Source: Ignavibacteriales bacterium UBA1304 (GTDB lineage Bacteria > Bacteroidota > Ignavibacteria > Ignavibacteriales > Ignavibacteriaceae). Taken from it: a stretch of 64,000 bases of DNA. The stretch lies in NCBI GenBank assembly GCA_002307295.1, contig DBTY01000012.1, positions 11,563 through 75,562 on the forward strand, written 5' to 3'. This document shows, piece after piece, positions 51,606 through 59,253 of this stretch. The translations under genes and the position numbers were made by a program. Position 1 is the stretch's first letter. Each line of letters begins with the position of its first letter. Under the pieces are notes generated by a model. The model worked only from the letters and a program-made list of their open reading frames with translations, did no database searches and was not told the origin of the DNA.

Positions 51606-52231
51606 AAAATGTAAAATTGATTCTTGTAGACGATCATAAAATGGTAAGAGACGGATTATCCGCAGCGTTAAAAGGGGAGGAGCGATTTACTATAGTTGGC
51701 GAAGCGTCTGACGGTAAAGAAGCTGTGAGCATAGCTAAAACTTTGAAGCCGGATATTATAGTGATGGATATAAATATGCCGGTTTTAGACGGCGTTGAAG
51801 CCGCTCATGAAATTAGAAAATTTGACGCAGAAGTTAAAATTCTCATCCTTACTATGCTGGAAGACGAACACTATATTTTTGACGCCCTTAACGCCAACAT
51901 AGACGGATATTTATTTAAAATGGCGGGTATAGACGAGTTTATTGCCGCTTTGCATTTGCTTGCTAACGGCGAGACGTATTTTGATAAGAAAGTTACTAAA
52001 ATTTTGGTCGATAAGCATAAACAAAAAGAGAATAAAGAGCACAAGCTTTCTGAAAGAGAAATTGAAATTCTTAGGTACATTGCTCAAGGCCTGACAAGCA
52101 AAGAAATTGGCGAAAAAATATTTATAAGTATTCACACGGTGCTTAAGCATCGGAAAAACATACTTAAAAAATTAAACATACACGGAACGGCAGAATTAGT
52201 TAAGTTTACTATCGAAAACAAAATATTCTAA
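51602..52231 (+). CDS. NarL/FixJ-family response regulator
   Basis: The protein has 209 residues. The receiver has D10/D11 and phospho-acceptor D56 in IVMDINMPVLDG. The C-terminal LuxR-type helix-turn-helix lies at about 145-205 with LSEREIEILRYIAQGLTSKE. The four-base overlap with the HisKA_3 kinase gene implies coupled translation and cognate phosphotransfer. The TACC-rich elements at 52252 and 52914 are plausible targets, because NarL-type proteins bind TACYYMT-like heptamers. Confidence 0.93.
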   Translation: MKNVKLILVDDHKMVRDGLSAALKGEERFTIVGEASDGKEAVSIAKTLKPDIIVMDINMPVLDGVEAAHEIRKFDAEVKILILTMLEDEHYIFDALNANIDGYLFKMAGIDEFIAALHLLANGETYFDKKVTKILVDKHKQKENKEHKLSEREIEILRYIAQGLTSKEIGEKIFISIHTVLKHRKNILKKLNIHGTAELVKFTIENKIF

Positions 52232-52251
52232 AGTATAACCAATCCTCAATA

Positions 52252-52296
52252 TACCCACTTTTAGTACCTCAAAATACCCGTCAATGGCAATATCAT
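52252..52296 (+). promoter_or_regulatory. Conserved triple-TACC element, copy 1 (upstream of the receiver gene)
   Basis: TACCCAC at 52252, TACC at 52265 and TACCC at 52275 are followed by GGCAAT at 52286. The same parts with identical spacing (offsets 0, 13, 23 and 34) occur at 52914. The element lies 90 bases before the start of the 175-residue receiver gene. Conservation at two sites and the NarL-like half-sites suggest a regulator-binding site. Confidence 0.6.
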
Positions 52297-52341
52297 TAAG
52301 CTCGCAATTTATAGAAATTTGCTTATGCGGAATTATAAAGT

Positions 52342-52869
52342 ATGATGAAGGAAATGAATAATATAAACTGTTCTGACCTTAGAAAAAAAATATCGTTAAA
52401 AGGAATAAAAATTCTAATAATTGACGATGATTCTGAATTAAGCAATAGTATTAAATTTTATTTTGACGATCAGTATGCTTCTGTTTATTGCGCCTCAAAT
52501 GGTCAAAAAGGACTGAATTTATTTTATGAAATTAATCCGGATATCGTTCTTTTAGATCTGAATTTGCCTGTAATTGGCGGGACTGCCGTTATTAAAGAAA
52601 TAAATAGAAAATCGCCGGATTTGCCTATTATTGTAATATCAGGAACTGCTATTGTGCAAGAAGCGGTAACCTCGCTTAAGGCGGGAGCCTGGGATTTTAT
52701 TTCCAAACCTATTACTAATTTAGAAGAGCTTGAGCTTTGCGTTTTGAAGTCTTTGGATAGAGTTGCTAATATGAAAAATGATAAACGCTATAAGGAAAGC
52801 CTCGAAAAAAATATCGAAGAATTAACCGAAGAATTCTACAGGAAGATTGAACAGCTATTTAATAAATAG
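52342..52869 (+). CDS. Receiver-domain response regulator without output domain
   Basis: The protein has 175 residues. A 20-residue N-terminal extension is followed by a receiver with DDD at 28-30, phospho-acceptor D72 in LLDLNLPVIGG and FISKPITN near 122, and then a 35-residue helical tail. The receiver closely resembles that of the REC-PAS kinase at 50058. No DNA-binding or enzymatic domain exists. It lies upstream of the chemoreceptor-like gene with its own triple-TACC element. Confidence 0.85.
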   Translation: MMKEMNNINCSDLRKKISLKGIKILIIDDDSELSNSIKFYFDDQYASVYCASNGQKGLNLFYEINPDIVLLDLNLPVIGGTAVIKEINRKSPDLPIIVISGTAIVQEAVTSLKAGAWDFISKPITNLEELELCVLKSLDRVANMKNDKRYKESLEKNIEELTEEFYRKIEQLFNK

Positions 52870-52913
52870 AAACATGCTCGGTTAGCGGCTTAATAGTCTT
52901 TACAGTTATAAAA

Positions 52914-52958
52914 TACCCACTTATAGTACCATAGAATACCCCGAAAAGGCAATTTCAT
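52914..52958 (+). promoter_or_regulatory. Conserved triple-TACC element, copy 2 (upstream of the poly-HAMP gene)
   Basis: TACCCAC at 52914, TACC at 52927, TACCC at 52937 and GGCAAT at 52948 repeat copy 1 at identical spacing, while the bases between are diverged. It lies 133 bases before the chosen start of the poly-HAMP receptor gene. Confidence 0.6.
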
Positions 52959-53046
52959 CTCTTTGCTCAATTGATGATATTAAAATCAGTATTTTAGATA
53001 TTGTGCGGTTACCCGTATGTATTTAAGCAACAGAAGAGGAATCCCA

Positions 53047-56000
53047 ATGAATTGGTTCAACAGACTAAAAATTAGTAAAAAACTACAGCTCGGTTTTTTA
53101 GTGGTTTCGTGCGTTGCATTGATTATAGGATATATCGGGATACGTAATATTCGCGCAGTTGACGATATGGGAAGCGATATCTATAAAGGGAATATGCTGC
53201 CTGATATTACTATTTCTAAATCTTCAGACGCTTTTTTGAGGATTCGCGTTCTTATCATGGAGTATATTACTACTGCAAAACCGGAAAAAAGACCGAACTT
53301 GCTAAAACGACTAAACGCCCGGCGCGCGGATATAGTATACTTTGATTCAGACTTTGAAAAAACAATTAAAGACGACTCGGTTAAATATTATTTTGACTCG
53401 TATAAAGAAATAAAAAAGAAATACTTCGTTGAGATTGATAATATTATTAAGCTGGTTGATGCAGGAAATATTCAGGCTGCTTTTGCAATTTATGAAGGGA
53501 GCTTAGATAAAATTCGCGAATCATACCAAAAATCAATAACTAAAACTTTTGATTACGGATTAAAATTAGCCGCTGAAAAAGCCGAAATAAAAAATCAAAA
53601 AACTGATAATACTATTTTGGCTATGATAATCCTTATTATAGTAGGTTTTGGAGCCGCTATTGGACTGGGTATGTACATTGCAAAACAGATTGGAAAACCT
53701 ATTAAAAATATTGTGGAAATTGCTAACAGGGTTGCTATTGGCGATATTAATGTGAATATAGAACAGACTACTTTTGACGAAATTGGCGAACTTGAAAAAG
53801 TATTTGCTTTGTTGGTTGAAAAAACAAAAGAAGAATCGTACATAGCAGATAAAATTGCTCAGGGAAACCTGTCTACTGAAATTAAACCGAAATCTGTAAA
53901 CGACGCGCTTGCTTATAGCATAAACAAAATTATTTCTACGGTTAAAAATCTTCGTTCCGAAATAAAAGAATTGACGCGAGCCGCGCAGGACGGCGATCTG
54001 AAAGCGCGCGGGAATACGAAAAAATTTGCCGGCGAATATAAAGAAATTGTGACTGGCATTAATGATACGCTGGATTCTCTTATTAATCCGCTTTATGTAG
54101 CGGCTGATTATTTTGATAAAATCAGCGCGGGAGAAATTCCGGAAAAAATCACTCAGGAACTTAACGGCGAATTTAACTCTATAAAGAACAATTTGAATAA
54201 ATGCATTGAGTCAATACATAATCTGATTGAAGACGCCAACTTGTTATCAGTTGCGGCAATGGAAGGAAACCTTTCCGCACGAGCAGATATTACTAAACAT
54301 AATGGCGACTATAAAAAAATAATTTCAGGATTTAACGGCGCTTTGGATTCTGTAGTGGCTCCTTTGAACATGGCCGCGGAATATGTCGAAAAAATTAGTA
54401 AAGGCTCTATGCCTCCTAAAATAACTGAAGATTTTAAAGGCGATTTTGAAGCTGTTAAGAATAATCTTAATACTTGCATAGACGCAATAAATAATCTGAT
54501 AGCCGACGCTAATGTGCTAGCTACTGCGGCAATAGAAGGAAGTCTATCAGTAAGAGCTGACGCATTTAAACATAAAGGCGATTTTAGAAAAATAATTCAG
54601 GGAGTAAACAATACGCTTGATTCAGTTGTCGATCCGCTAAAAATAGCAGCTGAATATATTAATTTGATTGGAGCCGGAGAGGTCCCTGGTAAAATACATG
54701 ACGACTATAAAGGCGATTTTAATGAACTAAAAAATAGCATTAATTCCTGCATAGACGGGCTTGAAGGATTATCCGCTTTATCCGGTATACTCGAAAAAGC
54801 GGCTAAAAATGATTATGAACAAAAGGCCAGCATTTCTTATAATGGAATTTTTGCAAAAACTGCCGATTCAGTTAACAAAGTTTTATTGCAGTTTGAGCAG
54901 ATACAAAAAGTAGCCAATGACATTGCAATTGGTAAATTAGATGAATTGGATAATCTTAAACTAATTGGCAAGCGAAGCGAGAATGACAAAATGCTTCCAG
55001 CTATGATCTCTATGATGACTGCAATAAGAAGCCTTGCTGAAGAAGCGGATATGTTAAATAAAGCCGCAATGGAAGGAAAACTTTCTGTAAGAGCAGATAT
55101 TTCCAGGCAAAATGGCGAGTTTAAAAAAATTGTTGAAGGAATGAACAAAACTTTCGACGCTGTTGTGGCTCCGCTTAATATAGCCGCCAAATACATAGAT
55201 AAAATAAGCAAAGGCGATCTTTCAACTCAGATTACAGAAACTTTCAATGGCGATTTTAACAGTCTGAAAGGGAATCTTAATATTTGTATATCGGCCATAA
55301 ACTCATTAATAGCGGAAGTTGACGGCATTGCTATGTCGGCAGTTGAAGGCAGTTTATCTTTTAGGGCAGATATTTCTCAGTATCATGGCGACTATAAAAA
55401 AATCATTGAAGGTTTTAATAAAACGCTTGATGCAATGAATAATCCAATTCTTGAAGGAGTTGAAGCCCTTAAAGTTTTGGCTGATGGAGATTTTACAGTA
55501 AGCATAGAAAGCCAATATAAAGGCGATCATGCAAAAATTAAAGAAAGTATAAACGCTATGTCGAATTCTATTAGTCTTGCTCTAAGCGACGTAAGCGACG
55601 CTATTTCCGCTACTGCAAGCGCAGGTACAGAGATATCTTCCAGCGCAGAGCAAATGGCCGCAGGGGCGCACGAGCAAACTGGGCAGGCTACTGAAGTTGC
55701 AGGCGCCGTAGAGCAGATGACTAAGACTATTCTTGAAAATACTAAAAACGCATCGCATGCGGCTGATGCCGCTAAAACTGCCGGAGATAAAGCCAGAGGC
55801 GGCGGCGTTATTGTAAAAGATACTATTGAAGGAATGAATAGAATTGCCGACGTAGTGAAAAAATCGGCCGCGACAGTGCACAAACTAGGCAAAAGCAGCG
55901 ATCAGATAGGCGAGATTATTCAGGTGATTGACGATATTGCCGATCAAACTAATCTGCTAGCGTTGAACGCAGCTATTGAAGCCGCTCGCGCTGGCGAACA

Positions 56001-56463
56001 GGGCAGAGGCTTTGCGGTAGTTGCCGATGAAGTAAGAAAACTTGCGGAACGAACTACTAAGGCTACAAAAGAAATTGCCGGTATGATAAAACAAATTCAG
56101 AAAGATACTTCTGAAGCTGTAATTTCAATGGACGCAGGAGCCCAGGAAGTGGAACTTGGAAAGGCAAAGGCGGATAAAGCAGGTATTGCTTTGCAGGAAA
56201 TTATTGACGAAACAGGGAAAGTAGTGGATGTTGTCAATTTGGTAGCCGCCGCTAATGAAGAACAATCTACCGCGGCCGAAGAAATAAGTAAAAACATAGA
56301 CGCTATAAGTAATGTTACGCAGGAAAGCGCTTCGGCAACTCAGCAGATTGCTCATGCTACTGAAGATTTAAGCAGATTGACTGTTAATCTGGAAACTTTG
56401 ATTAAAAAATTCAAAATTGCCAGGAATAGAAAAGCTGATTTTGATAAAAATTTGTTGAGCTAA
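53047..56463 (+). CDS. Methyl-accepting chemotaxis-like protein with a poly-HAMP array
   Basis: The 1138 residues start from the ATG at 53047, which has AGAGGA upstream. A membrane segment at about 13-33 and a second at about 196-215 flank a 4HB_MCP-type extracytoplasmic domain. After the first HAMP there are about six tandem units of some 92 residues, five clear and one degenerate near 590-675. Each carries EGxLSxRAD, a G[DE][YF]KKI turn and a KxxLNxCI helix, so each is probably a di-HAMP. The C-terminal signalling domain has the highly conserved ADQTNLLALNAAIEAARAGE hairpin tip. No CheA, CheW, CheR or CheB gene is in the window. Confidence 0.88.
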   Translation: MNWFNRLKISKKLQLGFLVVSCVALIIGYIGIRNIRAVDDMGSDIYKGNMLPDITISKSSDAFLRIRVLIMEYITTAKPEKRPNLLKRLNARRADIVYFDSDFEKTIKDDSVKYYFDSYKEIKKKYFVEIDNIIKLVDAGNIQAAFAIYEGSLDKIRESYQKSITKTFDYGLKLAAEKAEIKNQKTDNTILAMIILIIVGFGAAIGLGMYIAKQIGKPIKNIVEIANRVAIGDINVNIEQTTFDEIGELEKVFALLVEKTKEESYIADKIAQGNLSTEIKPKSVNDALAYSINKIISTVKNLRSEIKELTRAAQDGDLKARGNTKKFAGEYKEIVTGINDTLDSLINPLYVAADYFDKISAGEIPEKITQELNGEFNSIKNNLNKCIESIHNLIEDANLLSVAAMEGNLSARADITKHNGDYKKIISGFNGALDSVVAPLNMAAEYVEKISKGSMPPKITEDFKGDFEAVKNNLNTCIDAINNLIADANVLATAAIEGSLSVRADAFKHKGDFRKIIQGVNNTLDSVVDPLKIAAEYINLIGAGEVPGKIHDDYKGDFNELKNSINSCIDGLEGLSALSGILEKAAKNDYEQKASISYNGIFAKTADSVNKVLLQFEQIQKVANDIAIGKLDELDNLKLIGKRSENDKMLPAMISMMTAIRSLAEEADMLNKAAMEGKLSVRADISRQNGEFKKIVEGMNKTFDAVVAPLNIAAKYIDKISKGDLSTQITETFNGDFNSLKGNLNICISAINSLIAEVDGIAMSAVEGSLSFRADISQYHGDYKKIIEGFNKTLDAMNNPILEGVEALKVLADGDFTVSIESQYKGDHAKIKESINAMSNSISLALSDVSDAISATASAGTEISSSAEQMAAGAHEQTGQATEVAGAVEQMTKTILENTKNASHAADAAKTAGDKARGGGVIVKDTIEGMNRIADVVKKSAATVHKLGKSSDQIGEIIQVIDDIADQTNLLALNAAIEAARAGEQGRGFAVVADEVRKLAERTTKATKEIAGMIKQIQKDTSEAVISMDAGAQEVELGKAKADKAGIALQEIIDETGKVVDVVNLVAAANEEQSTAAEEISKNIDAISNVTQESASATQQIAHATEDLSRLTVNLETLIKKFKIARNRKADFDKNLLS

Positions 56464-56549
56464 ATTAATTCAGCAATGTTTTCTGGTCATTATGACCGGA
56501 ATAGGTTAGTTGTTAGTTATACCAAAATAGAGGGCAAAACTATAAGGTA

Positions 56550-56585
56550 CAGAGATGACTAGGGGATCATCTCTGATTTTTTTTA
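56550..56585 (+). terminator. Terminator after the poly-HAMP gene
   Basis: CAGAGATGA and TCATCTCTG form a perfect 9-bp stem around CTAGGGGA, followed by ATTTTTTTTA. Confidence 0.88.
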
Positions 56586-56733
56586 TCTAATTTCGCTTTC
56601 CTCCATCTCCATTTTTACAGCTCTATTTAATATTAATGAAAAAACATTATAATAGAATTAACACAGACATAATGTACAAATGTGCAATTTTATTGTTATT
56701 TTTGGAATTATCATCATAAAAAATAGGACAATA

Positions 56734-58047
56734 GTGAAAAAAATAGTTACAATTATCATCGCTCTCTTTATTTTAGGCTCTCAGAGTATTTTTTCGCAGG
56801 CATTATTTGAAGAAAATTTTAATTACAACGCCGGAGATACATTAGTTAAAAACGGGTGGACTGCACATTCAGGCGCCGGGACAAACACAATTACTGTCGT
56901 TTTACCAGGATTGTCATATTCCGGATATGCAAGTTCAGGCGTTGGCTTTGCGGCTAAGTTAGTAAATTCAGGAGAAGATGTTAACAGACTTATGTCTGAT
57001 TCAATTTCAACAGGTTCGGCTTATATTTCGTTCTTGGTAAGAGTAGATACTGCGCGTAGCGCCGGAGACTATTTCTTTAACATTGGACCTACTGCAATGG
57101 GCTCTTCAATTTACAGAGGAAGAGTTTATGTTAAACAGGCTGTAAACGGAAAGCTTTCCTTCGGAGTTTCTAAGGGAGCTGCAAGCGCAACTGTTTTAAC
57201 ACAGTACACTGATTCTGTTTTTACGCTTGGAACTACTCATCTTATTGTATTGAAATATACTATAGTTGCCGGAGCTTCAAACGATTCTGTAAGCTTATTT
57301 GTAGATCCTGTTATTTCAGGCAGCGAACCTGCTCCGCTTATTCATCAATCTGATACGACAAGTACGGATACGGATATTAATGTTGCAAGAATAGCTTTGC
57401 GTCAGGGTTCGGCTTCAACTGCGCCATATTTGCTTATTGACGGCATCAGAGTCGCTAATTCATGGTCAAGCATGTCTTCAACAGTTCCGGTTGAGCTGAC
57501 CTCATTTACGGCTACTTCAGCGAATAATGGAACCTTACTTAAGTGGCGTACGGCTACAGAAACAAATAACTATGGTTTTAATGTTGAAAGAAAAGCTTCT
57601 AACAGTTCTTGGGAAAATATCGCTTTTGTAAAAGGAAACGGAACCAGCTCTGAAGTTTCTAATTATAGCTTTACAGATAAAAATGCAGGACAAAGCGGAA
57701 AAGTTTCTTATAGATTAAAACAAGTTGATTTTGACGGTTCTTATACATATTCAAAAACCGTAGAAGTGAACTTAAGCAAAACATTTTCTTACCAGCTTGG
57801 AAAGAATTATCCTAATCCTTTCAATCCTTCGACGATAATAAAATATTCAGTCCCGGTAAAACAAAATGTGACTCTTAAAGTATATAATTTGCTTGGCAAT
57901 TTAGTGGCTACGTTAGTAAACGAAACTAAAGAAGCAGGGGATCATTCAGTAGAATTTAACGCTAAAAATTTATCAAGCGGCGTTTATTACTACCAGCTTC
58001 AGGCAGGCAATTTTGTTCAGACTAACAAAATGATTTTGATGAAATAA
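56734..58047 (+). CDS. Secreted protein with T9SS type A sorting domain
   Basis: The 437 residues start from the GTG at 56734, which has AGGA upstream and begins the signal peptide (KKIVTIIIALFILGSQSIFS); longer in-frame codons upstream lack this. Residues about 25-265 form a beta-rich lectin or LamG-like domain of unknown ligand. An Fn3-like linker (VPVELTSFTATSANNG ... FNVERK) follows at about 270-355, and the type IX sorting domain at about 360-437 (NYPNPFNPSTI, then VYNLLGNLVATL and KMILMK). It is monocistronic between two strong terminators. It is probably a surface adhesin or structural protein. Confidence 0.82.
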   Translation: MKKIVTIIIALFILGSQSIFSQALFEENFNYNAGDTLVKNGWTAHSGAGTNTITVVLPGLSYSGYASSGVGFAAKLVNSGEDVNRLMSDSISTGSAYISFLVRVDTARSAGDYFFNIGPTAMGSSIYRGRVYVKQAVNGKLSFGVSKGAASATVLTQYTDSVFTLGTTHLIVLKYTIVAGASNDSVSLFVDPVISGSEPAPLIHQSDTTSTDTDINVARIALRQGSASTAPYLLIDGIRVANSWSSMSSTVPVELTSFTATSANNGTLLKWRTATETNNYGFNVERKASNSSWENIAFVKGNGTSSEVSNYSFTDKNAGQSGKVSYRLKQVDFDGSYTYSKTVEVNLSKTFSYQLGKNYPNPFNPSTIIKYSVPVKQNVTLKVYNLLGNLVATLVNETKEAGDHSVEFNAKNLSSGVYYYQLQAGNFVQTNKMILMK

Positions 58048-58065
58048 CTTATTTCGTATTTCTTA

Positions 58066-58104
58066 AAAACCGTCTAATCATTTATTGATTGGACGGCTTT
58101 TTTT
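58066..58104. terminator. Bidirectional terminator between convergent genes
   Basis: AACCGTCTAATCA pairs with TGATTGGACGGC around TTTAT. Eight T follow on the plus side and a T-rich tract follows on the minus side, so it serves both the T9SS gene and the REC-kinase gene. Confidence 0.88.
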
Positions 58105-58106
58105 TG

Positions 58107-59222
58107 TCAATTTGCTTCCTGCTTATTTGTAGGCAATGTAAAATAAAAGGAGCTTCCTTTACCTTCGGCGCTTTCAGCCCAGATTCTACCGCCATGTTTT
58201 TCAACAAACTCCTTACAAAGCAATAATCCTAAACCGGCGCTGGGTTCTCCGTCGGTTCCAATTGATTTTATTTTTTCTTCGATTCTAAATAATTTTGCAA
58301 TATTAGTATCGGATATTCCTATCCCAGTATCTTGAACTGATATCATTATTTCGTTATCGGTAGATGAACCAGATTCTACTGTAACCATCCCTCCCCGATT
58401 AGTGTATTTTATAGCATTTGATACCAGATTTCTGATTACTGAATAAATCATTTTTTCATCGGCGTAAACTTTTAGTTCTTTTTGCATTTCGTTATTAATA
58501 AGTATCCCTTTCTGAATGGCTCTTTGGTTGAGAGAAGCTATTGATTCCTCTACAATTTTATTGATATCTAATTCCACAGGTTTAAACTCTATTTTCCCAT
58601 TTTGCATTCGCGCCCAATCCAATAGGTTCTCTATCAGCTTATAAAGATTTGTAGTAGATTTATACATCTCCCTGCTTAATTCAGTAAGTTCCGCCTTTGA
58701 AAATTGTTCAATCCCTTCAGCTAATAATTCCGTCATGTTCAAAAAGCCATTAAATGGACTCCTTAAATCGTGCGCGATAATAGAGAAAAACTTATCCCTG
58801 TTTGCAATAAGCAATTTCAATTCTTCATTTTGCTTTTTTAATATATCGCGGGCTTCTTTTAAATCAATTTGAGTTTTTATGCGTGAAAGAGCTTCTTTTG
58901 CTTTTAATGGCTTTGTAATGTAGTCTACTCCTCCGGCTTCAAAAGCCGTTTCGATATCATCCTCGTCAGTTTTAGCCGTAAGAAAAATAACCGGTATATC
59001 TTTTGTCGTTTCATTTTGCTTCAATTGACGACACACGTCAAAACCTGACATGCCGGGCATCATAATATCCAAAAGAATAACTTCTGGCAATTTAGATTCG
59101 GCAATTTTAATTGCTTTTTCTCCATTATCTACAACCATAAGTTTATAATAAGGACTAAGAACTAAAGCGGCTAACTTTAGATTTGTAAGGTTATCGTCAA
59201 CAACTAAAATGGAATATCTCAT
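58107..59222 (-). CDS. REC-histidine kinase (receiver in front of a kinase)
   Basis: The soluble 371-residue protein has a receiver at 1-120 (phospho-acceptor D52 in ILLDIMMPGMSG), a short coiled coil, HisKA with H151 in SIIAHDLRSPF and HATPase_c ending in a GLGLLLCKEFVEKHGG motif. It lies 31 bases behind the CHASE hybrid kinase, so a phosphorelay from that kinase's own receiver or kinase core to this one is likely. Its kinase half is a close paralogue of the TPR kinase at 37207. Confidence 0.9.
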   Translation of the reverse strand: MRYSILVVDDNLTNLKLAALVLSPYYKLMVVDNGEKAIKIAESKLPEVILLDIMMPGMSGFDVCRQLKQNETTKDIPVIFLTAKTDEDDIETAFEAGGVDYITKPLKAKEALSRIKTQIDLKEARDILKKQNEELKLLIANRDKFFSIIAHDLRSPFNGFLNMTELLAEGIEQFSKAELTELSREMYKSTTNLYKLIENLLDWARMQNGKIEFKPVELDINKIVEESIASLNQRAIQKGILINNEMQKELKVYADEKMIYSVIRNLVSNAIKYTNRGGMVTVESGSSTDNEIMISVQDTGIGISDTNIAKLFRIEEKIKSIGTDGEPSAGLGLLLCKEFVEKHGGRIWAESAEGKGSSFYFTLPTNKQEAN

Positions 59223-59253
59223 TTTTATCTCTGTTTTAAATTACAATATATGT

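Noticed and set aside
52286..52310. Sigma-54 promoter (GGCA ... GC) at the triple-TACC elements
   Set aside because: The spacing from GG to the next GC is 12 bases at one site and 15 at the other, not the required 10, so the -24/-12 rule is not met.
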